Below, in pieces: positions 15,974 through 24,625 of a stretch of DNA of 32,456 nt. The notes beneath the pieces were generated by a model, which did no database searches, was not told the DNA's origin, and saw only the letters and a list, made by a program, of their open reading frames with translations. Each line of letters begins with the position of its first letter. The first letter of the stretch is position 1. The stretch lies in assembly GCA_015064095.1 (NCBI GenBank), contig SVSW01000014.1, positions 1 to 32,456 of the forward strand, written 5' to 3'. A program made the translations under genes and the position numbers. This DNA comes from Oscillospiraceae bacterium (GTDB lineage Bacteria > Bacillota > Clostridia > Oscillospirales > CAG-272).

Positions 15974-16923
15974 ATCTTTTCTTCCGTTTTATATTTTTCG
16001 TATGCGAGCAAAGCGACCCCGACGGCATTGTCCGACGAGAGGTCGGGCTCGGCAAAATAAACATTCTTAAAATTCAGCTGTGAGCGTATATATTTGCTTC
16101 CCATAACACCGCCGGCATATATGACAGGGATATCGGGATAGCTTTGACGGAGTGCCTCGGTCATTTTAGAAAGAGTTTTCGCGATAAACGAGAAAACATA
16201 CGCGGCGATCTTTCGCTCGCAGCTTCCCTCATCTATCAGCTTCAAGGCCAGATTTTCTCCGCCCGAAAGATTGCAGTCCATCGAGGTGACAGAGGTTTTT
16301 ATGCCCTTGACACGCTCGCCGTATTCCAAGGCAAGCGTATCGAGCTTTGCGCCGCACGGAAATGCATATCCGAGGCGAACACCGATCCTGTCAACAAGCT
16401 GACCTGCATTGAGATCCTTCGTTTCGCCAAGAAGTTTTACATTGAGTGCGCCGTCCTTCGGTGTGACGTGCAAAAGCTCGGTCGTTCCCCCCGAAACATG
16501 GAACGCGGCAAATTCCTCTCCTTCACGGATAGGAAAGCCCGCCGAGTGGCAGGCGGCACGAATGTGCCCGTCCTGATGGGAAAAGGCGTAGCCTTTTGCG
16601 TCCGCGGCGGCGATCAGCGCCGCGGCGGCGGCGACCCCCGATAAAAAGCACGGCATATATGCCCCCTCGGCCGATCTGGGTTTTGCCGAATATCCGACGG
16701 CGACAGCATTTTTCATATCAACGAGGCTTGAAAGCTCCGATATTGCCGACGGCAAATTCTTCGTGTGAGCAAAGACCGCATCGCTTTGGCGAAGTCCGCG
16801 ACAGCCCTCCGCGACGGGCAAAGGGTATTTTATGTTTGCAAGGATCTGTCCGTTTTCGTCGAGTGCTGCAAGCGAGGTCGTATAATTGCTCGTATCAACG
16901 CCGAGGAATACTTTTTCACTCAT
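15970..16923 (-). CDS. TsaD/Kae1-like paralogue (peptidase M22 fold)
   Basis: A 317-residue ASKHA-fold protein of the Kae1/TsaD superfamily. FLGVDTSNYTTSLAALDENG is the phosphate-1 motif, HQDGH (116-120) keeps the two metal-binding histidines, SGGTTE (144-149) replaces TsaD's SGGHT, and IYAGGVMGSKYIR and SSDNAVGVALLAY keep the late glycine loop and aspartate. TsaD makes t6A37 in tRNA, but this position between nusB and xseA is typical of a clostridial paralogue whose function I do not know. The start at 16923 overlaps the nusB end by 8 bases. The longer frame upstream (11 more codons) lies inside nusB and looks unrelated to the family. Confidence 0.82.
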   Translation of the reverse strand: MSEKVFLGVDTSNYTTSLAALDENGQILANIKYPLPVAEGCRGLRQSDAVFAHTKNLPSAISELSSLVDMKNAVAVGYSAKPRSAEGAYMPCFLSGVAAAAALIAAADAKGYAFSHQDGHIRAACHSAGFPIREGEEFAAFHVSGGTTELLHVTPKDGALNVKLLGETKDLNAGQLVDRIGVRLGYAFPCGAKLDTLALEYGERVKGIKTSVTSMDCNLSGGENLALKLIDEGSCERKIAAYVFSFIAKTLSKMTEALRQSYPDIPVIYAGGVMGSKYIRSQLNFKNVYFAEPDLSSDNAVGVALLAYEKYKTEEKI

Positions 16924-17320
16924 TTGAGAGCTCGTCCTTAACGGCATTGAGAACACCGTTTACAAATCGTTTTGCCTTTTCGTCGTCGTATTTCTTTGAA
17001 AGCTCAACAGCCTCGTTTATCGAGACGGCGGCGGGGATATCCGCCTCAAACATCATCTCATAAACGGCAATACGCTGTATCGCGCGAGAAATATGGGACA
17101 TTCTGTCGGTCTTCCAGCCCTTTGAGTGGCGTCCTATGACCTCGTCTATCTTCTCCATGTGCTCGTTGACACCAAAGAAAACGCGGCGAAGATATTCATC
17201 GTCCTCGGTCTCTTTGTTATCAATTGAGATCTCGTATATTTCGGCAGGTGTTTCATTCTCACGGAAATCCTGCTCAAAAAGTAGGCACATAGCATTTTCT
17301 CTTGCTTCTTTTCTCTTCAT
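16916..17320 (-). CDS. nusB: Transcription antitermination factor NusB
   Basis: A 134-residue all-helical protein with the NusB patterns REARENAMCLLFEQDF, the middle RMSHISRAIQRIAVYEM and DIPAAVSINEAVELSKKYDDEKAKRFVNGVL. It binds BoxA RNA with NusE (S10) in rRNA antitermination. AAAGGAC lies 9 bases before the ATG. It is the first gene of the long operon ending at yebC. Confidence 0.96.
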   Translation of the reverse strand: MKRKEARENAMCLLFEQDFRENETPAEIYEISIDNKETEDDEYLRRVFFGVNEHMEKIDEVIGRHSKGWKTDRMSHISRAIQRIAVYEMMFEADIPAAVSINEAVELSKKYDDEKAKRFVNGVLNAVKDELSNE

Positions 17321-17370
17321 ATCGGCTGTCCTTTCGAAAAATCCGCATAATAAGCTATTATAATATATTT

Positions 17371-17398
17371 ATTATACAACTATTTTATAAAAAGTCAA
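17371..17398 (-). promoter_or_regulatory. Promoter of the nusB-yebC operon
   Basis: On the minus strand, TTGACT (17393-17398), 16 bases, TATAAT (17371-17376). It is about 50 bases before nusB and diverges from the promoter at 17445. Confidence 0.75.
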
Positions 17399-17444
17399 GG
17401 GGACGATGAATATTTTTGTGTATATATTCATTTTCTTCTACCTC

Positions 17445-17473
17445 TTGCAAAATTGCGGAATTTGTGATATATT
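17445..17473 (+). promoter_or_regulatory. Promoter of the + strand envelope cluster
   Basis: TTGCAA (17445-17450), 17 bases, TATATT (17468-17473). It is about 27 bases before the ATG at 17500. Confidence 0.55.
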
Positions 17474-17499
17474 ATAAAAAACGCTTTTTTGAGGTCAAC

Positions 17500-17973
17500 A
17501 TGAAAAATAAATCTTTAAGCCGTATTTTATGCGGAGGTTGCGCGATTTTCTGCACGGTGCTCGTATTAATATCGATATTAATGCTCATAATAAATTCACA
17601 GAACACCGAAAATATGTTTAATATTGCTCTTTCTTCCTTTCGCATTTTGATGCTGGCGATCTTCTCTTTTGTGCTGTCCGCCGCAAATGAATTCTACCGT
17701 ATACGTACTATCGGCGAATTCGCACGTCTCGCTGTGCATTTTATTTTGACGCTCGTCGGCTTTTCCGTTTGCGTATATCTTCCGTATTCGGGTGAGGCAG
17801 CATCTCACGGCGACGGTTTTCCGTCGGAAAATACACTCACGATAGTTTTGCTGTTTGCCGTGCTTTATTTCATCGCATACGGTATTTACAGACTAATTCG
17901 TGCGCTCACGAAAAAGAGCAAGGAAAAGAAAGAGGAATACACACCGGTGTATAAAAAAGCAAGCCGAAAGTGA
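17500..17973 (+). CDS. Small four-helix membrane protein, unknown function
   Basis: A 157-residue protein with four predicted membrane segments (near 9-32, 43-62, 73-96 and 113-135) and a basic tail (KKSKEKKEEYTPVYKKASRK). The size and the helix pattern, with RLAVHFILTL in the third helix, recall the DUF3021 group, but I cannot confirm it. The ATG at 17500 is preferred over an open frame 28 codons longer, because GAGGT lies 5 bases before it and the promoter -10 falls inside the longer form. It is the first gene of a three-gene + strand group; the next gene begins 8 bases after its stop. Confidence 0.7.
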   Translation: MKNKSLSRILCGGCAIFCTVLVLISILMLIINSQNTENMFNIALSSFRILMLAIFSFVLSAANEFYRIRTIGEFARLAVHFILTLVGFSVCVYLPYSGEAASHGDGFPSENTLTIVLLFAVLYFIAYGIYRLIRALTKKSKEKKEEYTPVYKKASRK

Positions 17974-17980
17974 TATTCCA

Positions 17981-18715
17981 ATGAAAATATTGTCAGTATT
18001 GACCGCCGCGGCTATTCTGTCGGCGGTCTTTTTCTTTTCATCGTGTACCCCCGAACCCGAAATTCCCGAAGAAACGAAGCCGCCCGTAAATACCGCCGAA
18101 GCATTCGAAAAAACATACTTTTTAGGCGATTCGAACACGGCTCACCTCGCTCATTCCTCGTATAAAGCAATATGCGGTCTTGTTTTGCCTTCTCACATCT
18201 TGACGGGGAGCGGCGGAACTCTTATGCTCGACCTCGGAATGCAAATAATCGATCCCGAAAGCAAAGAACCTATATCAGTGTCCGATGCCGCCGAAAAATA
18301 CAATCCTGCATACCTTCTCATAACTCTTGGATATAACGGATATGCATTCAGTGAGAATCTGGATACGCTTTTTTGCCGCGCATATGAAAAGCTGATAAAT
18401 TCTATCAAGACCGCCTCGCCGCAAACCTCAATCATAATACAATCCATCTTCCCCGTGCGCGCGGGTACGGCAATCAACGACCCCGACCGTGTCAACGCAC
18501 GCATCGATACCCTTAATTCTCAGCTTATAAAGATCGCAAGCGAAAACGGGGTGAAATATCTTGACACTCAATCGATCCTGCGCGACGAAAACGGTCATTT
18601 GCGCGCCGAATACAGCTGCGAAGGCAGCATTTACCACGCAGACGGCTACCATTTGAGCGACACCGGCCTTTTAGCCGTAATAAATTATATAAAATCCAAT
18701 GCCTACGGAGATTAA
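17981..18715 (+). CDS. SGNH/GDSL-family hydrolase lipoprotein
   Basis: A 244-residue secreted protein. Residues 1-22 are a lipoprotein signal peptide with Cys22 in FFSSC, followed by a proline-rich linker (TPEPEIPEETKPP). The SGNH domain begins FLGDSNTAH (GDS at 49-51, catalytic serine), has LLITLGYNGYA as the block with the conserved asparagine, and ends with DGYHLSD (221-227), which supplies the catalytic Asp-His. It is expected to be an esterase or acetylhydrolase on the outer face of the membrane; the substrate is unknown, with cell-wall polymers a guess. The ATG at 17981 is chosen because the signal peptide starts there, although its ribosome binding site is weak. Confidence 0.83.
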   Translation: MKILSVLTAAAILSAVFFFSSCTPEPEIPEETKPPVNTAEAFEKTYFLGDSNTAHLAHSSYKAICGLVLPSHILTGSGGTLMLDLGMQIIDPESKEPISVSDAAEKYNPAYLLITLGYNGYAFSENLDTLFCRAYEKLINSIKTASPQTSIIIQSIFPVRAGTAINDPDRVNARIDTLNSQLIKIASENGVKYLDTQSILRDENGHLRAEYSCEGSIYHADGYHLSDTGLLAVINYIKSNAYGD

Positions 18716-18716
18716 A

Positions 18717-19217
18717 ATGAAAAAAATCACTATTGTTTTAATTTTTGCACTCTGCTTGCCGCTTTTCTCGTGTTCCCAAACGAATTACCGAAACGACGTC
18801 GCCGTTGACGCGCTGGCAGAAAAAATAAAAGCCGCCCTGCCCTTACCCTATGGGTATGCCGAGCACGACGGCGATTATCTGATATACAGATTTGAGGATA
18901 TTTCCGAGCACGTTGACGGGGCTGCTGTTGTATATTCAAAGGATACAAAGCAAGCTGATCTTTTTGCGGTTTTCCACGCAAAAAGTGCGCGCGACGTCGA
19001 CGAGGTCGAGGAGATCTGCCTTGAATTTATAAAAGATCAGCGCGAGCTGTTTTCCTCGATAGTCGAGCAGTATATGCCGAGCGAGGAATCAAAGCTCGAC
19101 GCGGCAGAGGTGCGTATTTTCGGCAACTATGCCGTTTTGTGCGTCCTTTCCCCGAGCGATCTGAAGGTCGCCTTTGAGACCGTAGCATCTGCACTTAATT
19201 TCTCTCAAAGCCCGTAA
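18717..19217 (+). CDS. DUF4358 lipoprotein
   Basis: A 166-residue protein with a lipoprotein signal peptide (lipobox LFSC, Cys19) and a domain matching DUF4358 as seen in many Clostridia: DVAVDALAEKIKAALPLP, then AVVYSKDTKQADLFAVFHAK, ICLEFIKDQRELFSSIVEQY and a late NYAVLCVLSP. Function is unknown. GGAG lies 6 bases before the ATG, one base after the previous stop, so it is coupled to the SGNH lipoprotein. Its last 23 bases overlap the end of the DUF4830 gene on the other strand. Confidence 0.8.
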   Translation: MKKITIVLIFALCLPLFSCSQTNYRNDVAVDALAEKIKAALPLPYGYAEHDGDYLIYRFEDISEHVDGAAVVYSKDTKQADLFAVFHAKSARDVDEVEEICLEFIKDQRELFSSIVEQYMPSEESKLDAAEVRIFGNYAVLCVLSPSDLKVAFETVASALNFSQSP

Positions 19218-19674
19218 TAAAGCCGTTGACATCAGCCGTGCAGATATCTCCGCCGATCACTCGGTTTTTATAGATTATGAGATTGGCATAGACCTTGCCC
19301 TCATACCCCTCATAATTTTTAATTTCGTATGTATAACGGCTGACGCGCTTGCCGCGGTACTTTGCAAGATCAAGGCCCTGGCGTTTTTGTATCTCGTTGT
19401 ATTCATTCATGATCTTGTCAAAATCCTCGGGGATAGTGATATCTATTGCCTCGAGCTCCTCATCGCCGACCTCCCAGCCGAATTGCGCCAAAAATTCGCG
19501 GCGTGCGGCATTGTCCTTTACCTTTGAGTAATTGATATTTGAGCCTGCCATAACATCGGCAGCGCCGCCGTCATATACGGGCACAAAAACTATCAGCGTG
19601 ATAAGCGCCGCCATAGCAACGCAAACAACTCCGAAAAATTTAATGGTGCTCGCTTTAAGTGAATAAATAAACAT
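19195..19674 (-). CDS. DUF4830-type single-pass membrane protein
   Basis: A 159-residue protein with one N-terminal membrane segment (about 10-35, STIKFFGVVCVAMAALITLIVFV). The extracytoplasmic domain runs ARREFLAQFGWEVGDEELEA, IDITIPEDFDKIMNEYNEIQ, QGLDLAKYRGKRVSRYTYEI and a short C-terminal beta part. This matches DUF4830 of Clostridia, of unknown function. The ATG at 19674 is chosen over one 10 codons earlier because GGGAGG lies 6 bases before it. That ribosome binding site is inside an 11-bp inverted repeat (19675-19732). Confidence 0.75.
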   Translation of the reverse strand: MFIYSLKASTIKFFGVVCVAMAALITLIVFVPVYDGGAADVMAGSNINYSKVKDNAARREFLAQFGWEVGDEELEAIDITIPEDFDKIMNEYNEIQKRQGLDLAKYRGKRVSRYTYEIKNYEGYEGKVYANLIIYKNRVIGGDICTADVNGFITGFERN

Positions 19675-19732
19675 ATAAGCCTCCCAAAATAATCGCTTGT
19701 TCATAGCAATTATATTAGCACGGGAGGCTTAT
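19675..19732 (-). repeat. 11-bp inverted repeat over the DUF4830 ribosome binding site
   Basis: ATAAGCCTCCC (19675-19685) and GGGAGGCTTAT (19722-19732) are perfect inverted arms around a 36-base loop. Read on the minus strand, the 3' arm holds GGGAGG, the ribosome binding site of the gene starting at 19674. The arm after rodA (stop at 19736) is the 5' arm. It could hide the site in a long transcript, or act as a weak rodA terminator, though no T run follows. Confidence 0.7.
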
Positions 19733-19735
19733 TAT

Positions 19736-20860
19736 TCATATAGTTTTTATTTTTCGTATACTTCCCTTTTTTCGGCTACCCGAGGCGGCGTGCGCGATAC
19801 CTATTATCATATATATCGAAAGCACGGAAGAACCGCCGGCCGAAAGGAAAGGCAGAGTTATTCCGACAACAGGCAAAAGGCAAAGGCACATTCCGATGTT
19901 TTCAACCGTTTGAACTATCACCATTCCGCCGATTCCGGCAAGCAAGAGCGCCGAAAAAGGATCTCGGTTTTGCGCGGCAAGCAAGAAAAGGCGAATAACC
20001 AACACCGTAAGAATTCCGACAAGCAAAAGCGAGCCGACAAACCCGAACATCTCGGCATAAGATGCAAAGAAGAAATCAGTCACACAGCCGTACATGTTCT
20101 CAAAGCTGCCGGCGCCCTCAATGCCTCGACCCAAAAAGCCGCCTCCGGCGATCGCCGAACGGCTCTGTATCTGCTGCAAGCCCTTGTCAAGCGGATCCAT
20201 ATCGGGATTGAAGCCGACAAGTATGCGCTTTTTTTGATAGTCCGCAAGATAATCCCAAAGAAACGGAAAAGCGACTACCGCCGCGCCGATCCCCGCAAGA
20301 AAATACCAAATGGAAAATCCCGCGCAAAAAAGCATAACTATCATAATGCCGAGATAGACCAAAACCATTCCGAGGTCGCCCGTCAGGAGCAAAAGACCGA
20401 GTATGCCGCCTGCGTGGAGCACGAGCAGCAAAACGTTTTTGGGGCGGTTTATCTCATCTTTAACGACGCTCAAATGCTTTGCGAATGTCAAAATAAAGCT
20501 CGCTCGCACGAATTCCGAGGGCTGAATGCTTATATTTACAAGCGGAATCTTTATCCAGTTGACATTTTCGCCGGCGTTTTCACCGACAAAAAGCAAAAGA
20601 ACGAGAAAAACCGCTGAAATCGCATATGCAAAAACGAAGAACCAGGACGGTACGTTTGCAAAATCGACATTTGCGAGCATGATCATAATAATGAGACCCG
20701 CCAAAGTCATGGCGACCTGCATAATGATCGTGCGCGTGCCGCCGAACTCACTTTCACGCGCACCGATCAGCACCGCAATACTGATAAGTGAAAGCAGAGA
20801 GGTACATATAAAAATTATCGGATCTATGCGCGATATTTTATCCTTAATAAAAGATAACAT
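19736..20860 (-). CDS. rodA: RodA/FtsW-family peptidoglycan glycosyltransferase
   Basis: A 374-residue SEDS protein with about ten membrane segments. Diagnostic parts are INISIQPSEFVRASFILTFAKHL, LQQIQSRSAIAGGGFLGRG, the extracellular TDFFFASYAEMFGF holding the conserved aspartate and glutamate, and VVGITLPFLSAGGSSVLSIY. It polymerises lipid II during elongation; RodA is preferred over FtsW or SpoVE from overall pattern, not proof. The start at 20860 is used because AAAGGAGAGGGA lies directly before it; an ATG 5 codons earlier would place that ribosome binding site inside the gene. There is no mreBCD or PBP2 gene beside it. Confidence 0.9.
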   Translation of the reverse strand: MLSFIKDKISRIDPIIFICTSLLSLISIAVLIGARESEFGGTRTIIMQVAMTLAGLIIMIMLANVDFANVPSWFFVFAYAISAVFLVLLLFVGENAGENVNWIKIPLVNISIQPSEFVRASFILTFAKHLSVVKDEINRPKNVLLLVLHAGGILGLLLLTGDLGMVLVYLGIMIVMLFCAGFSIWYFLAGIGAAVVAFPFLWDYLADYQKKRILVGFNPDMDPLDKGLQQIQSRSAIAGGGFLGRGIEGAGSFENMYGCVTDFFFASYAEMFGFVGSLLLVGILTVLVIRLFLLAAQNRDPFSALLLAGIGGMVIVQTVENIGMCLCLLPVVGITLPFLSAGGSSVLSIYMIIGIAHAASGSRKKGSIRKIKTI

Positions 20861-20883
20861 TCCCTCTCCTTTCATTCAAATAT

Positions 20884-20904
20884 CGGGGCGAAAATTTCGC
20901 CCCG
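20884..20904 (-). terminator. Hairpin between proS and rodA, weak or partial terminator
   Basis: CGGGGCGAAA with TTTCGCCCCG, 6 bases after the proS stop. On the minus strand it is followed by ATATTT rather than a T run, so read-through into rodA is likely. No separate rodA promoter is visible, which fits partial termination. Confidence 0.5.
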
Positions 20905-20909
20905 AAAAA

Positions 20910-22349
20910 TTAATACTGTCTACCCCAGATAACCATGTGCTTTGCAGGCTTTCCGCAGCAAGCGCAGGTATCTGAAATATGCTCCTCCTCAAACGGAATG
21001 CAGCGAGATTTGACACCGCCCGTCGCTTCCTTGAGCTTTTCCTCGCAAGCGGAGTCTCCGCACCACATAGCCTTGATAAATCCGGGCTTGTTTTCGGCAA
21101 CGTCAAGAAATTCCTCATAGCTTGCCGCAGTGTTGGTCTTCTGTGCAAGATTTTTGTTTGCACGCTCAACAAGCTCGTCATGAACGAATGCGAGCATCTT
21201 TTCAACCTCTGCTTCAAGTGCATCAAGCGCAACGAAGTTCTTTTCACGCGAAACGCGGGAAACAAGCACACAAGAATTGTTTTCGATATCGCGAGGTCCG
21301 ACCTCAAGACGAACGGGAACGCCCTTCATCTCATATTGGCTGTATTTCCAACCCGCGCTCTGATCGCTGTCATCGAGCTTTACGCGTATTCCCTTTGCAC
21401 GCAAGCGATCTGCAAGCTCGTTTGCCTTTTCGAGAACGCCCTCCTTGTGTTGCGCAACGGGGATAATGACGACCTGGATAGGTGCTATCGCAGGCGGCAA
21501 AATAAGTCCGCTGTCGTCACCGTGTGTCATAATGATAGCGCCGATCATACGCGTGGAAACGCCCCACGAGGTCTGGTGAGGATAATAGATCTTATTGTCG
21601 CGACCCGTAAAGGTGATGTCAAACGCCTTTGCAAAGCCGTCACCGAAATAGTGTGAAGTGCCGCCTTGAAGCGCAACTCCGTTTTGCATCATAGGCTCGA
21701 TCGTGTATGTTTCAACAGCACCTGCAAATTTTTCTTTATCTGTCTTTTTACCGACAACGGCGGGGATCGCCAAGCAGTTGAGATAAAATTCCTTATAGAC
21801 CTCAAGCATTTGAAGCGTCTCTTTTCTCGCCTCTTCCTCGGTCTCATGCATGGTGTGACCCTCCTGCCAAAGGAACTCGGAGGTTCGAAGGAACGGGCGC
21901 GTGGTCTTCTCCCAGCGAACGACATTGACCCACTGATTATAAAGCTTCGGCAGATCACGGTATGACTGGATCACGTTCTTGAAATGCTCACAGAAAACGG
22001 TCTCCGATGTCGGGCGAACGATAAGTCTCTCGGTGAGCTTGTTCTGACCGCCGATCGTGACAATGGCGCACTCGGGCGCAAAGCCCGCAACATGGTCCTT
22101 CTCCTTTTGGAGAAGGCTCTCCGGAATGAACATCGGCATATATACGTTTTCGTGTCCTGTCTTTTTAAATCTCGCGTCAAGCTCGCGCTGTATATTCTCC
22201 CAGATCGCATATCCGTAAGGACGAATGATCATGCAGCCCTTTACGCCGGAATAATCGGCAAGCTCCGCTTTTTTTACAACATCGGTATACCACTGAGCAA
22301 AATCAACGTCCATCGGTGTTATCTGCTCAACCATTTTTTTATCAGCCAT
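20910..22349 (-). CDS. proS: Prolyl-tRNA synthetase, type 3 (archaeal/eukaryotic type)
   Basis: A 479-residue class II synthetase of the short form, lacking the ~180-residue editing insertion of the bacterial type. It begins [20 protein letters not shown], followed by [44 protein letters not shown], the motif [32 protein letters not shown], a C-terminal anticodon domain and a zinc-like tail with [19 protein letters not shown]. The frame is open 26 codons further upstream, but the ATG at 22349 has AAAGGA 8 bases before it and the usual protein start. It has its own perfect promoter and a leader too short for a T-box. Confidence 0.96.
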   Translation of the reverse strand: MADKKMVEQITPMDVDFAQWYTDVVKKAELADYSGVKGCMIIRPYGYAIWENIQRELDARFKKTGHENVYMPMFIPESLLQKEKDHVAGFAPECAIVTIGGQNKLTERLIVRPTSETVFCEHFKNVIQSYRDLPKLYNQWVNVVRWEKTTRPFLRTSEFLWQEGHTMHETEEEARKETLQMLEVYKEFYLNCLAIPAVVGKKTDKEKFAGAVETYTIEPMMQNGVALQGGTSHYFGDGFAKAFDITFTGRDNKIYYPHQTSWGVSTRMIGAIIMTHGDDSGLILPPAIAPIQVVIIPVAQHKEGVLEKANELADRLRAKGIRVKLDDSDQSAGWKYSQYEMKGVPVRLEVGPRDIENNSCVLVSRVSREKNFVALDALEAEVEKMLAFVHDELVERANKNLAQKTNTAASYEEFLDVAENKPGFIKAMWCGDSACEEKLKEATGGVKSRCIPFEEEHISDTCACCGKPAKHMVIWGRQY

Positions 22350-22394
22350 TTCGTGTTTCCTTTCAAAGCTGTTAGATACTAAGATTATTATATT

Positions 22395-22423
22395 ATTATA
22401 ATAAAATTTCACTTGCTTGTCAA
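22395..22423 (-). promoter_or_regulatory. Consensus promoter of proS
   Basis: On the minus strand, TTGACA (22418-22423), 17 bases, TATAAT (22395-22400): a perfect sigma-A consensus. It lies just downstream of the argF terminator. Confidence 0.88.
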
Positions 22424-22431
22424 GCATATTT

Positions 22432-22463
22432 AAAAAAAGACCGACATCAGTCGGTCTTTTTTT
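22432..22463. terminator. Terminator of the arginine operon
   Basis: AGACCGAC and GTCGGTCT around a 4-base loop, with a run of A before and T after, so it can work in both directions. The argF stop codon (22462-22464) lies at its edge. Confidence 0.92.
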
Positions 22464-23448
22464 AAAGTGTTGCCGCCATAACGGCCTTTATTGTGTGCAT
22501 ACGGTTTTCCGCCTCGGCAAAAACGATCGAAGCCTCGCTTTCGAACACCTCGTCGGTGACCTCCATGCAGTCGATACCGAACTTTTCGTATATCTCGCTG
22601 CCGATCTTTGTTTTAACATCGTGGAAAGCCGGGAGGCAGTGCATAAAGCGGCACTGCTCAGACGCATTTTTCATAAGCGCGGTCGTCACGCGATAAGGCG
22701 TCAGATCGATAATTCTCTCATTCCAAACGCTGTCGGGCTCGCCCATAGATACCCAAACGTCGGTGTAAATAACGTGCGCGCCCTTGGTCGCGACCATAGG
22801 ATCTTCGATGAATGAAAGCGTTGCTCCGGTTTCGGCGGCTATCTCCTCGCATTTTGCGATGAGCTCGGGATCGGGGAAATATTTTTTCGGAGCGCAAGCA
22901 ACGAAATCCATTCCCATCTTCGCGCAGCCTACCATCAGCGAATTGCCCATATTGTAACGGGCATCACCCATATAAACGAGCTTTTTACCCTCAAGAGTTC
23001 CGAAGGCTTCCTTTATAGTGAGAAAATCCGCAAGGATCTGCGTGGGGTGAAACTCGTTTGTCAGACCGTTCCAAACAGGTACGCCTGCATATTTTGCAAG
23101 CTCCTCAACAAGTTCCTGACCGTAGCCGCGGTACTCGATACCGTCAAACATCGAGCCGAGCACACGCGCTGTGTCGGCGATGCTTTCCTTTTTACCTATC
23201 TGCGATCCTTGACTGTCAAGATAAACGGGGTGCATACCGAGATCCGCCGCAGCGACCTCAAACGCGCAACGCGTTCTCGTGCTGGTCTTCTCAAATATCA
23301 AAGCGATATTCTTGCCCTCGCACAGTCTATGCGGCTTCCCTGCCTTTTTCTTTGCTTTAAGCTCGGCGGCAAGGTCGATAAGTCCCGAAATTTCCTCGGG
23401 CGTAAAATCAAGCAGCTTTAAAAAGCTTTTTCCTTTTAAATTTATCAT
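22462..23448 (-). CDS. argF: Ornithine carbamoyltransferase
   Basis: A 328-residue enzyme that makes citrulline from ornithine and carbamoyl phosphate. It has the carbamoyl-phosphate motif [20 protein letters not shown], the [11 protein letters not shown] block, the ornithine-binding region with VSMGEP, and the catalytic MHCLPAFHD. The anabolic role follows from its place as the last gene of argCJBDF. The start at 23448 is used because GGAG lies 6 bases before it; the earlier ATG codons in frame have no such site, and the first lies inside argD. Confidence 0.96.
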   Translation of the reverse strand: MINLKGKSFLKLLDFTPEEISGLIDLAAELKAKKKAGKPHRLCEGKNIALIFEKTSTRTRCAFEVAAADLGMHPVYLDSQGSQIGKKESIADTARVLGSMFDGIEYRGYGQELVEELAKYAGVPVWNGLTNEFHPTQILADFLTIKEAFGTLEGKKLVYMGDARYNMGNSLMVGCAKMGMDFVACAPKKYFPDPELIAKCEEIAAETGATLSFIEDPMVATKGAHVIYTDVWVSMGEPDSVWNERIIDLTPYRVTTALMKNASEQCRFMHCLPAFHDVKTKIGSEIYEKFGIDCMEVTDEVFESEASIVFAEAENRMHTIKAVMAATL

Positions 23449-23459
23449 TTTTATCTCCA

Positions 23460-24623
23460 TTATTTGCAAGCGGATTTTATTATCTTAACCGCTTCCGTAA
23501 GTATTTCCTTTGGTATATTGAGTGCCGGCAAAAGTCTGACCTTGTCCTTTGCGGTCAGGCACAGCACGCCATTTTCCATGCATTTTTTGAGCACTTCCGC
23601 GGCGGGCTTCACGGTCTTGATTCCGATCATAAGTCCCATACCGCTGACAGATTCAACACCCTCGGCTCCCTCTAATGCGGAGAACACAGTCGCGCTCTTT
23701 TCGCGAACCTCGGCGAGCAGCTTATCGTCAATGCGCCCGATGATGCTGAGAGCACCCGCACATGAAACGGGATTTCCGCCGAACGTTGAGCCGTGGTCGC
23801 CATAGCCGAGCACGTCTTCAACCTTTTCCGACAAAAGTGCCGCACCGAGCGGAAGACCGCCGCCGATACCCTTTGCGGTGGATACGATATCGGGAGAAAT
23901 TCCGTAATTCATATAAGCATAGAGCTCGCCTGTGCGCCCGTTTCCGGTTTGCACTTCGTCAACGATGAGAATTATATCCTCTTTTTTGGCAAAATCGGCT
24001 ATTTTTTGAACGAAATCACGCTCAAGCACGAGAACTCCGCCCTCACCCTGAATACATTCTATCATTATCGCTGCGGTTTTATTCGCTTTTGCAAGCGCAA
24101 TAAGCCCTTCTGCGTCATTTGCCTTTGCATGAACGAAGCCCGGCGTCAAAGGCTGAAACAACTCGTGATAGTGCTCCTGACCCGTTGCCGCAAGAGTTGT
24201 GAGCGTTCTTCCGTGGAAGCTGTTTTCAAGTGTGATAACGGTTGAATACTCCGCACCCTTATGCTCCGCTGCATACTTTCTTGCAACCTTGATCGCACAT
24301 TCGTTTGCCTCGGCGCCCGAATTTGAGAAAAACACCTTTTTCATGCCGGTGCGCTCGCAAAGAAGCTTTGCAAGACGCGCGCAAGGCTCGGTATAATAAA
24401 GATTCGACATATGCTGAACTCGACCGAGCTGATCAATAACAGCATTTTTCCATTCCTCGTCGGCAATGCCGAAGCTTGTTACGCCGATTCCCGAACCCAT
24501 ATCGATATAACGCTTTCCGTTCTCGTCATAGACCTCCGAGCCGTGACCCGAAACGATCTGAACATCAAAACGGTTGTACGTGTTAGCCACATATTGCTTA
24601 TCTATAAGCTTGATCTCAGACAT
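23460..24623 (-). CDS. argD: Acetylornithine aminotransferase
   Basis: A 387-residue class III PLP aminotransferase. The visible signature is [17 protein letters not shown], then [56 protein letters not shown], and the PLP lysine in [16 protein letters not shown]. It converts N-acetylglutamate semialdehyde to N-acetylornithine. GGAG lies 7 bases before the ATG, 2 bases after argB, in an operon, so the acetylornithine rather than ornithine or GABA substrate is well supported. Confidence 0.96.
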   Translation of the reverse strand: MSEIKLIDKQYVANTYNRFDVQIVSGHGSEVYDENGKRYIDMGSGIGVTSFGIADEEWKNAVIDQLGRVQHMSNLYYTEPCARLAKLLCERTGMKKVFFSNSGAEANECAIKVARKYAAEHKGAEYSTVITLENSFHGRTLTTLAATGQEHYHELFQPLTPGFVHAKANDAEGLIALAKANKTAAIMIECIQGEGGVLVLERDFVQKIADFAKKEDIILIVDEVQTGNGRTGELYAYMNYGISPDIVSTAKGIGGGLPLGAALLSEKVEDVLGYGDHGSTFGGNPVSCAGALSIIGRIDDKLLAEVREKSATVFSALEGAEGVESVSGMGLMIGIKTVKPAAEVLKKCMENGVLCLTAKDKVRLLPALNIPKEILTEAVKIIKSACK

Positions 24624-24625
24624 TT

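Noticed and set aside
19697-20617. 306-codon open frame on the + strand
   Set aside because: It is antisense to rodA; the product is a Lys/Arg/His-rich low-complexity shadow of membrane-helix codons.
20979-21656. 225-codon open frame on the + strand
   Set aside because: It is antisense to proS and has no family signal.
22350-22394. Possible T-box before proS
   Set aside because: Only about 40 bases separate the expected transcription start and the ATG, far too short for a T-box.
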